Shown here: positions 1-5,979 of the stretch, in pieces | How positions within the stretch are numbered: position 1 is the first letter of the stretch | Layout: each line of letters starts with the position of its first letter | NCBI GenBank assembly: GCA_937874965.1 | Contig: CALNCD010000041.1 | Span: 1-13,364 of the forward strand | From: an uncultured Erysipelotrichaceae bacterium | GTDB taxonomy: Bacteria > Bacillota_I > Bacilli_A > Erysipelotrichales > Erysipelotrichaceae | DNA length: 13,364 bases | Direction of reading: 5' to 3' | Made by a program: the position numbers and the translations under genes | Notes under the pieces: generated by a model | The model's input: only the letters and a program-made list of their open reading frames with translations | Told to the model about the DNA's origin: nothing | Database searches by the model: none

Positions 1-896
1 GCCGGATCTATGATCCGTTTACAGTGTTGATGATGAATTACACGGAAATGCGCTATGCTTCGATCAGTGCAAAGCGGATTATGGATATCCGTCATCAGCC
101 TGCAATCAGCGGTGATCAGACATTAAGTAGTGACTATACAATCCGGTTTGAAGGGGTGGACTTCGCTTATCAGGAAGAAACAGTTCTCCATGATATCAAC
201 TTGACCATTCAACCCAAGACATTGACGGCATTGGTGGGTCCATCAGGCAGCGGAAAATCAACGATCGTGAAGCTGATTGCCCGTTTCTATGATTGTTCAT
301 CTGGAACGATCCGCATCGGTGATCGCGATTTAAGAAGTGTTCATCCGGACAATCTGTATGCGCATTTATCCATGGTCTTTCAGGATGTCTATCTGTTCAA
401 GGATACAATCCTGAACAATATCCGGGTTGGGAAGCAGGATGCAACACTCGATGAAGTCATTGAAGCCGCCAAGCGGGCTCAGTGTCATGACTTTATTTCC
501 GCATTGCCAGAGGGCTACATGACCCAGGTCGGTGAGGGAGGTTCAACCTTATCGGGGGGTGAGAAGCAGCGCATCAGCATTGCCCGGGCTTTCTTGAAAA
601 AATCAGAGATTATCCTGCTGGATGAAGCGACTGCGGCTTTGGATCTTGAAAATGAAGCAGCCGTTCAGAAAGCCATCGGTGAATTGGTTCACGATAAGAC
701 GGTTATTGTCATTGCCCATCGGTTGAAAACAATTATGAATGCCGATCATATCGTGGTTTTAAAGAGTGGCAGCATTGAAGCGCAAGGTAAGCATGGTGAA
801 CTTTACCAACAGTGCGATGTTTATCGTAATCTGGTGGATATGCAAAGTGAAGCCAAGAACTGGAAGTTTACACGGCATCCGGTCATAGAGGAGTAA
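1..896 (+). CDS. ABC transporter permease/ATP-binding protein, exporter fold (5' partial)
   Basis: This is the C-terminal part of a half-transporter of the MsbA/MdlB type. The frame is open from base 3 with no stop, so the gene starts before the window; the first codons match the end of the sixth membrane helix and the linker (Sx(A)KRIMDI). The rest is a complete nucleotide-binding domain: A-loop FAYQ, Walker A GPSGSGKST (about 237-263), Q-loop VFQD, signature LSGGEKQR, Walker B IILLDEATAALD and the switch histidine in IAHR. All catalytic residues are present, so this subunit should hydrolyse ATP. It ends 4 nt before an ECF S-component gene whose ribosome binding site lies inside its last codons, so the two are co-transcribed. 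Exporter-fold pairs usually work as dimers; the partner may lie upstream. Substrate is unknown. Direction cannot be assumed, because some proteins of this fold (YbtPQ, IrtAB) import iron chelates. Confidence 0.93.
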   Translation, partial: RIYDPFTVLMMNYTEMRYASISAKRIMDIRHQPAISGDQTLSSDYTIRFEGVDFAYQEETVLHDINLTIQPKTLTALVGPSGSGKSTIVKLIARFYDCSSGTIRIGDRDLRSVHPDNLYAHLSMVFQDVYLFKDTILNNIRVGKQDATLDEVIEAAKRAQCHDFISALPEGYMTQVGEGGSTLSGGEKQRISIARAFLKKSEIILLDEATAALDLENEAAVQKAIGELVHDKTVIVIAHRLKTIMNADHIVVLKSGSIEAQGKHGELYQQCDVYRNLVDMQSEAKNWKFTRHPVIEE

Positions 897-900
897 TTGA

Positions 901-1506
901 ATGAAATCAACACAAGCTTTACAGTCCAAGGATTTTCTGACCATCGGGTTATATACGGTGGTTACGCTCGTTATCTCGTTTGCCTTATCCATGGTCACGA
1001 CACCGTTTCTGGTCTGGGCATATCCGTTTGCAACCGCCTTTGTCTTGTTCTTCACCTGTCCGATCTATCTGCTGCTTGCCTTCAAAGTCGGCAAGCGGGG
1101 AACACTGTTCACTTTTGGGGTCATCAACGGTTTATTCTATACTGTAATGGGTGCCGTCTTTGTCCTGCCGTTCACGATTCTTGGGGCTTTGCTGGGAGAA
1201 TGGATTCTTGCTTGGTTCAAGAATTATCGTAGCCTGAAGGCACAGACGTTGGCGTATATTGCCTATAACCTGATTTACGGTTTCTGTAACTACATTATCC
1301 TTGCGATATCTTCAGAGTACTACTTCAAGACGATGCAGATTGAAGGAAGCATGAAGGATGTCTATCTCAAGTACATGACTTCCCCGTTTTGGATTACGGT
1401 GGCCATTGTGACTTTGGTCATTGCGATTGCACTGGGCTGTGTTTTCGGTTCGAAATTACTGAAGAAGCACTTTATCAAGTCAGGACTGATTGCAGGGTCA
1501 TATTGA
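901..1506 (+). CDS. ECF transporter S component, MptE/Trep_Strep family
   Basis: This is a 201-residue, very hydrophobic protein with about five to six predicted membrane helices. The N-terminal KDFLTIGLYTVV pattern and the later GALLGEWI and YNLIYGFCNYI stretches resemble the MptE/Trep_Strep family (TIGR02185), the substrate-binding membrane subunits of ECF importers. The S component captures a vitamin, cofactor or metal-containing ligand and delivers it through the T component, powered by the ATPases. The ATG has a GAGGAG ribosome binding site at 888-893, 7 nt upstream, inside the end of the preceding ABC gene. The EcfT and ATPase genes follow directly, so this is a dedicated (group I) ECF set. 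Family assignment is by visual similarity; the ligand cannot be deduced. The family is named after Treponema and Streptococcus members and has no single proven substrate. Confidence 0.82.
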   Translation: MKSTQALQSKDFLTIGLYTVVTLVISFALSMVTTPFLVWAYPFATAFVLFFTCPIYLLLAFKVGKRGTLFTFGVINGLFYTVMGAVFVLPFTILGALLGEWILAWFKNYRSLKAQTLAYIAYNLIYGFCNYIILAISSEYYFKTMQIEGSMKDVYLKYMTSPFWITVAIVTLVIAIALGCVFGSKLLKKHFIKSGLIAGSY

Positions 1507-1559
1507 TTGCGTGCAAAAGAAATTGACCGTATGGGTTGGGGTGAAAGAAGGTGTTGTTT

Positions 1560-2246
1560 ATGACAAAACGAGAGATTGATCCAAGGATTCAGGTAGCCAT
1601 CATGGCTTTCTGCGGAATTGCAGCGTTATTTTTTTCGATTCAGCAGCTGCTCATCCTGAATCTGGCAGTCGTCGTTTACCTGATGTATTGCGGTGAGTGG
1701 AAACAAGGGTTAACCGCATTGCTTATCATCGGCATTCTGTATGGGACTCATCATATCATTGTGAGCAGTGATAACCAGATTTTGAAGTATTTCGGCTTCT
1801 TTACTTTTCTGGGGTTGCGTTTCTGCCCGCTGATTGCTTTGGCTTCAGTGCTGCAGAAGACACCCAGCGGACAATTGATGTCTTCTTTGCAGCAATTACG
1901 CCTTCCCAAAGCACTTTTGATCACCTTGGCGGTGTCCCTGCGTTTCTTTCCGATGATCAAGCAGGAGAACCAAACCATCCAGATGTCAGCAAAGTTGCGT
2001 GGGTTATCGTTGAAGCAACCGGCAAACTGGCGCCATCCCTTGCTGTGTTTCGAATATACTTTCGTTCCTTTGATGATGCGGACATTGCGGATAAGCGACG
2101 ATCTGGCGGCGGCAGCCATGACCAAAGGCATTGACTTCCAAGCTCCTCGGACATCCATTTACAGCTCACGGTTGACGAGGCGGGATATCAGCGTTCTGCT
2201 GCTTCTTGGGCTTTGTTGCATAGGCATTGCGATCATTGGAGGTTAA
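1560..2246 (+). CDS. ECF transporter transmembrane (T) component, EcfT/CbiQ family
   Basis: This is a 228-residue membrane protein with an N-terminal cluster of helices (about residues 12-62), a large cytoplasmic region and a last helix at about 210-226. EcfT proteins link the S component to the two ATPase domains through coupling helices, each usually holding an Ala-Arg-Gly type motif. Here the first appears as AKLRG (144-148); the second position reads TKG (188-190) in DLAAAAMTKGID, a conservative change. The ATG at 1560 is chosen over the in-frame GTG at 1551 because AGAAGG (1546-1551) sits 8 nt before it. The 53-nt gap from the S-component gene shows no promoter or terminator. The stop codon is followed one base later by the ATPase start, so translation of the two is probably coupled. 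Confidence 0.87.
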   Translation: MTKREIDPRIQVAIMAFCGIAALFFSIQQLLILNLAVVVYLMYCGEWKQGLTALLIIGILYGTHHIIVSSDNQILKYFGFFTFLGLRFCPLIALASVLQKTPSGQLMSSLQQLRLPKALLITLAVSLRFFPMIKQENQTIQMSAKLRGLSLKQPANWRHPLLCFEYTFVPLMMRTLRISDDLAAAAMTKGIDFQAPRTSIYSSRLTRRDISVLLLLGLCCIGIAIIGG

Positions 2247-2247
2247 G

Positions 2248-3678
2248 ATGGAGACAGCTGTTTGCTTTGAAGACGTATCATTTGCCTATCCTAATACTGA
2301 AATACCCTATCTCAAGAATATTTCCTTTTCGGTTGAGAAAGGGGAATGCGTATTGATTACAGGCGCTTCCGGATGCGGGAAAACGACACTGATCCGGATG
2401 ATCAACGGGTTGATTCCGCATTATTTTGAGGGAAGCATGAGCGGTCGATTGCTGTTGAACGGACGGGATGTGAACACCTTTGAATCCTGGGAGTACGGAC
2501 AGTCTGTCGGCAGTGTTTTCCAGGATACCCGCTCACAGTTTTTCACCTCTCATGTCATTGATGAACTGGCTTTTGCTGCTGAAAACTATGGGATTGAACC
2601 GTCAATCATCCAAGAGAGAATAACACAGGTGCTCAAGCGCAACCAGATTGAAGCCTTGCGCCATGCTTCGTTGATGACCTTGTCCAGCGGTGAAAAGCAG
2701 AAGGTTGCGATGAGTGCGGTTGAAGTCCATCAGCCGTCAATTCTTGTCCTGGATGAGCCATCGGCCAATCTTGATCAGAGTGCCTGTCTTCATTTGGCAG
2801 AGCAGATCAAAGACTTGAAGGCAAGCGGTCATACCGTGATTATCGCTGACCATCGATTGTACTATCTGATGGATGCAGTGGATAGGGTAATCCTTATTGC
2901 TGACCAGGAAATTGCTCAGGATTGGAGCATTGCCCAGTTCTCCCAATTATCAAAGGCCATGCTGCAGGCCTATGGATTACGTGATTTTCAGCCGGTTCTG
3001 ATCAATGACCTGACTCATCAGCAACCTGTTCATCTCAAGGATCAGCAGGCATTGCTGGATGTTGAGGAGCTATCCGTCAGTTTTCATAAGCGTGCAGAAC
3101 CTTTGCTGAAACCGGTGAATCTTCAGCTTCGCCAAGGTGAGATCGTGATTGTAAGCGGAGAAAACGGTATCGGGAAGACAACCTTTGCCCGAACACTTTG
3201 CGGCATTAATCCAGCACTTCATGGAACAATCCGCATTGATCAGCGGCCTGTCAATGAAAAGCAACGCCAGCACCGTTTCTGGTATGTGCTTCAGGACAGT
3301 GATTATCAACTGTTTTCCGATAGTGTCCTTCATGAACTCCTTTTAGGATTTAAAGCCAGTGATACGTTGGTTGAACGGGCAGAGCAGCTGCTTTGGGATC
3401 TTGATTTGCACCTGTACAAGGATAGACATCCAGCGTCCCTCTCCGGCGGGCAGAAGCAGCGGCTGACCTTTGCTGTCGGCTTGATGCGGCATCCTGAAAT
3501 TCTGATTCTGGATGAACCGACATCGGGTTTGGATGCCGCAAACATGACGCGGATGGTCGATCTGATCCATGCGTATGCTGATCAAGGCATCGGGTTTATC
3601 ATTATCAGTCATGATTTTGAATTTGCCCGTCAGCTGAAGAGCAGGGTCCTGTTGCTTCAGCCGCGGATAAGTGATTAG
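2248..3678 (+). CDS. ECF transporter ATPase with two fused ATP-binding domains
   Basis: This is a 476-residue protein carrying both ATPase domains (A and A') of an ECF importer in one chain. Domain 1 (about 6-225) has Walker A GASGCGKTT (39-47), Q-loop VFQD, signature LSSGEKQK, Walker B ILVLDEPSANLD and switch histidine IADHR. Domain 2 (about 270-470) has Walker A GENGIGKTT, Q-loop VLQD, signature LSGGQKQR, Walker B ILILDEPTSGLD and IISHD. Both sites look catalytically complete, although the domain 1 signature is LSSGE rather than LSGGE/Q. The start is ATG 2248, 5 nt after GGAGG (2238-2242); an upstream in-frame TTG at 2227 would lie within the EcfT gene and lacks this spacing. The protein acts at the cytoplasmic face with the preceding EcfT and S component. 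A terminator follows within 60 bp, making this the last gene of the operon. Confidence 0.93.
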   Translation: METAVCFEDVSFAYPNTEIPYLKNISFSVEKGECVLITGASGCGKTTLIRMINGLIPHYFEGSMSGRLLLNGRDVNTFESWEYGQSVGSVFQDTRSQFFTSHVIDELAFAAENYGIEPSIIQERITQVLKRNQIEALRHASLMTLSSGEKQKVAMSAVEVHQPSILVLDEPSANLDQSACLHLAEQIKDLKASGHTVIIADHRLYYLMDAVDRVILIADQEIAQDWSIAQFSQLSKAMLQAYGLRDFQPVLINDLTHQQPVHLKDQQALLDVEELSVSFHKRAEPLLKPVNLQLRQGEIVIVSGENGIGKTTFARTLCGINPALHGTIRIDQRPVNEKQRQHRFWYVLQDSDYQLFSDSVLHELLLGFKASDTLVERAEQLLWDLDLHLYKDRHPASLSGGQKQRLTFAVGLMRHPEILILDEPTSGLDAANMTRMVDLIHAYADQGIGFIIISHDFEFARQLKSRVLLLQPRISD

Positions 3679-3694
3679 GTGAAAGGTCAGGCTG

Positions 3695-3736
3695 GCCGGT
3701 GATTTTTGGGTATTTTCCAAAAAACGCCGGCTTTTT
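3695..3736 (+). terminator. Intrinsic terminator closing the ECF operon
   Basis: The GCCGG at 3695-3699 pairs with CCGGC at 3727-3731. The stem continues through a G-U pair, a G-C pair, one A-A mismatch, five T-A pairs and two G-C pairs around a 7-nt loop. It is followed at once by TTTTT (3732-3736). It lies 16 nt after the ATPase stop codon and before the next promoter. Confidence 0.88.
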
Positions 3737-3784
3737 AAAAAAACAGAGGATTGGAGAACTGAATTCAGACGGCGTGAAAATGAA

Positions 3785-3813
3785 TTGGCTAATCCGAGTG
3801 AAACGTCTATAAT
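3785..3813 (+). promoter_or_regulatory. Sigma-A type promoter of the DUF454/CydDC-like operon
   Basis: TTGGCT (3785-3790) serves as a -35 box with four of six consensus bases. It is spaced 17 bp from a perfect TATAAT (3808-3813). Transcription would start near 3820, giving a leader of about 45 nt to ATG 3866. It lies just after the terminator of the upstream operon, so region 2 is an independent transcription unit. A perfect inverted repeat overlaps the predicted start region. Confidence 0.72.
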
Positions 3814-3823
3814 TAGAAATGCG

Positions 3824-3845
3824 TAAGTTAGGTATTTTTAACTTA
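3824..3845. promoter_or_regulatory. Operator-like inverted repeat just downstream of the -10 box
   Basis: TAAGTTA (3824-3830) and its exact reverse complement TAACTTA (3839-3845) are separated by 8 bp. The arms are on about two helical turns, as expected for a dimeric repressor, and begin 10 bp after the TATAAT. A bound repressor there would block initiation. I do not recognise it as a known Fur, PerR, Rex or AdcR box. It could alternatively form a weak hairpin in the mRNA leader just before the ribosome binding site. Confidence 0.5.
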
Positions 3846-3852
3846 AATGAAT

Positions 3853-3857
3853 AGGAG
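3853..3857 (+). promoter_or_regulatory. Ribosome binding site pointing to ATG 3866, out of frame with DUF454
   Basis: AGGAG at 3853-3857 stands 8 nt before ATG 3866, the best start signal in this leader. That ATG opens a frame reading MSDRLIRGLCVV, a plausible DUF454 N-terminus, but it then departs from the conserved DUF454 frame near 3893-3901. A weaker GAGGA (3885-3889) lies 4 nt before the in-frame GTG 3894. Confidence 0.65.
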
Positions 3858-3893
3858 TTGTTGTAATGAGTGATCGATTGATTCGAGGATTAT

Positions 3894-4259
3894 GTGTTGT
3901 GCGGATTATTGTCTGCAGCGATTGGAACCATCGGTATTGTTGTCCCGATCTTGCCGACTGTACCGTTTTATCTTCTGGCGGCTTTTCTATTGGCGCGGGG
4001 ATCAGTGCGATTCCATGCCTGGTTTACCCAAAGCCGTCTCTACGTCAAGTACCTTGAGGATTTCCATAAACGAGGGGGAATGACCTTGAAGAACAAGCTG
4101 ATGATACTGATTCCTGTGAGTCTCGTGTTGATTATTGGAATCGTCATGATGAAAAATCCGTACTTGCGAGGGTTTCTGGTCTTTTTAATCGGGGTGAAGT
4201 ATGTGTATTTCTTTACGCGGATTAAAACGTTGCCGGTCGAGAAAGTGAATCATGATTAA
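3894..4259 (+). CDS. YbaN/DUF454 family membrane protein (5' end probably frameshifted)
   Basis: From GTG 3894 this frame gives 121 residues with the DUF454 hallmark IGIVVPILPTVPFYLLAAF, followed by ARGS and a WFTQ stretch (to about residue 46), then two more membrane helices near 69-86 and 91-108. DUF454 (E. coli YbaN) is a small inner-membrane family with no established function. Family members normally begin about ten residues earlier. Exactly such an N-terminus (MSDRLIRGL) is encoded in another frame from ATG 3866, with an ideal ribosome binding site; removing one base between 3893 and 3901 would join the two. A TGA at 3879 blocks extension in the present frame. So the gene may be a frameshift mutant, a sequencing error, or restarted at GTG 3894. 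It is the first gene of its operon and overlaps the next start by 8 bp. Confidence 0.75.
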   Translation: MLCGLLSAAIGTIGIVVPILPTVPFYLLAAFLLARGSVRFHAWFTQSRLYVKYLEDFHKRGGMTLKNKLMILIPVSLVLIIGIVMMKNPYLRGFLVFLIGVKYVYFFTRIKTLPVEKVNHD

Positions 4260-5979
4260 TAAACGTTTATTGAATCTCGTTCCTGAGGTCAAGGGATTAC
4301 TGGTTTGGAGTGTCGTTCTGAAGTGGATGGCCTTTATCGGCAATATCGGCTTTATCATTGCGATGGTTCAGCTGGTGGTTCCCCTTCTTCTGAAAGAAAC
4401 AGAGAGGATTGGAATCATCTGGGTGGCTGTGATGGTGCTTTCGGGCGGCATTCGCCTGGTCAGCTCATCGATGAGCCGGAAAATGGTCTTCAGGATGAGT
4501 GCTCTCATTAAGTATGAACTACGGCATCAGCTGTATGCACGTGTACTTCAAGCCGGTCTTGAATATCAGGAACTCTACAGCAGCGCAGCCCTCACTCAGC
4601 TGGCTGTTGAGGGAATTGAACAGCTCGATCAAGTGGTGAGTCAATTCTATCCGCAGTTTTTCTATTGTATGGCAGCTTCTCTTTCTTTATTCACGATCCT
4701 ATCGTTCTACCATCTGCAAGCCGCTTTGGTTCTGCTGGTTTGCTTGCCGCTGATTCCACTCTCCATCGTTGTCATTCAGAAACTTGCGAAACGGCTTCTA
4801 AAGAAATACTGGGGTCTTTACACTGATCTTGGGGATCATTTTCTGGAGAATCTGGAAGGTTTGGTCACCTTGAAGAGCTATGGGGCCGATGCGCTCAAGG
4901 CGAAACAGATGGATGAAGATGCTGAGAAGTTCCGCCGTGTGACCATGCGGGTGCTGATTATGCAGCTTAACTCAATCGGGATGATGGATATCGTCGCCTA
5001 CGGAGGGGCTGCATTGACCATTCTCGTTGCGTTGGGGGCCTATAGCCAGGGGAGTCTTTCGCTTGCGGGAGTACTGATCTTTATCTTGGCATCGGCAGAG
5101 TTCTTTATTCCTCTGCGTCAGCTCGGTTCTTTCTTTCATGTGGCGATGAACGGAAACACGGCCAGTGAGAAAATCTTTGCAGTTCTGGATACACCGCTTC
5201 CAGTGCGTGGTGATCAAACCATTGACAGCATATTCTCGGTAAGTGCTAAAGAGGTCAGCTTTTCATATGGTGATCAGCCTGTTCTTTCGCGAATTTCCTT
5301 CGACATTGAGGGACCGGGATTAGTGGGCATTGTCGGTGCCAGCGGGAGCGGCAAGAGCACCATTATGAAGTTACTGACACAGCAAATCACGGCGGATGAA
5401 GGAACGCTCTCTGTGAATCATCATCATGTGACAGCGATCCGTCCGGAGTCATTGCTGAAGCAGCTTTGTGTCATCAGCTATGACGCGTTTGTGTTTCAGG
5501 GAACACTCAAGGAGAATCTCGCTATGGCGTGCCATGCCAGTGATGATGCCATGATGGCGGTGCTGAAGCAGGTGAATCTTCTGGACTTCGTGCTTGCATC
5601 AGGGGGATTGGATATGCAGATCCAGGAAAACGGTTCGAATCTCAGCGGGGGCCAGAAACAGCGGATCGCATTGGCACGGGGCTTATTGATGGATGCGTCC
5701 CTGTATCTGTTTGATGAGGCAACATCAAACATTGATGTAGAAAGTGAAACGGCCATTCTTGAGGTGATTGATGAATTGGCAATGCGCAAGCCGCTTATCA
5801 TGATTGCCCATCGTTTACGTAATGTTCAGCAGGCCAAGCAGATTCTTGTCTTGGATCAGCATCGGATTGTGGAAACCGGAAGGCATGAGGAACTCATGGC
5901 ATTAAAGGGCAGGTATGCTGAACTGGTTGAATCCCAGGAACAGTACGAAACTGTTCTGGAAGGAGGGTATCATGACTAG
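4252..5979 (+). CDS. ABC transporter permease/ATP-binding protein, CydD-like
   Basis: This is a 575-residue half-transporter: about six membrane helices (residues 18-295), then an ATP-binding domain with A-loop FSYGD, Walker A GASGSGKST (362-370), signature LSGGQKQR (464-471), Walker B LYLFDEATSNID and switch His520. The layout and the FFHVAMNGNTASEKIF segment before the ATPase resemble CydD of the CydDC thiol/haem exporter. The Q-loop glutamine is replaced: the residue before DAFVFQGT is Tyr410, while the partner downstream keeps its Gln. Such asymmetry is seen in heterodimeric ABC exporters. The ATG lies 8 bp inside the DUF454 gene, and the gene ends 8 bp inside the next one, so the three are translationally coupled. 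With no cydAB in view, naming it cydD would be unsafe; a generic multidrug, peptide or cofactor transporter remains possible. Confidence 0.88.
   Translation: MINKRLLNLVPEVKGLLVWSVVLKWMAFIGNIGFIIAMVQLVVPLLLKETERIGIIWVAVMVLSGGIRLVSSSMSRKMVFRMSALIKYELRHQLYARVLQAGLEYQELYSSAALTQLAVEGIEQLDQVVSQFYPQFFYCMAASLSLFTILSFYHLQAALVLLVCLPLIPLSIVVIQKLAKRLLKKYWGLYTDLGDHFLENLEGLVTLKSYGADALKAKQMDEDAEKFRRVTMRVLIMQLNSIGMMDIVAYGGAALTILVALGAYSQGSLSLAGVLIFILASAEFFIPLRQLGSFFHVAMNGNTASEKIFAVLDTPLPVRGDQTIDSIFSVSAKEVSFSYGDQPVLSRISFDIEGPGLVGIVGASGSGKSTIMKLLTQQITADEGTLSVNHHHVTAIRPESLLKQLCVISYDAFVFQGTLKENLAMACHASDDAMMAVLKQVNLLDFVLASGGLDMQIQENGSNLSGGQKQRIALARGLLMDASLYLFDEATSNIDVESETAILEVIDELAMRKPLIMIAHRLRNVQQAKQILVLDQHRIVETGRHEELMALKGRYAELVESQEQYETVLEGGYHD

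Noticed and set aside
1507..1559. Possible promoter between the S and T component genes (TTGACC near 1524)
   Set aside because: No -10 box follows at suitable spacing before the EcfT start, so I treat it as intra-operon sequence.
3759..3768. Perfect palindrome CTGAATTCAG before the region 2 promoter
   Set aside because: It is short, has no spacer and lies upstream of the -35 box. A 10-bp palindrome is expected by chance at this scale, and nothing else supports it.
3866..4057. A 63-codon frame from ATG 3866 with a strong ribosome binding site, as a separate gene
   Set aside because: Only its first ten or so residues look meaningful; after that it is an out-of-frame reading of the DUF454 gene rich in Cys and Arg. 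It is better explained by the frameshift.
5915..5971. Upstream extension of the CydC-like protein by 19 residues
   Set aside because: The extension lies inside the CydD-like gene. ATG 5972 has AGGAGG 5 nt before it, and the protein then begins as CydC-like subunits do.
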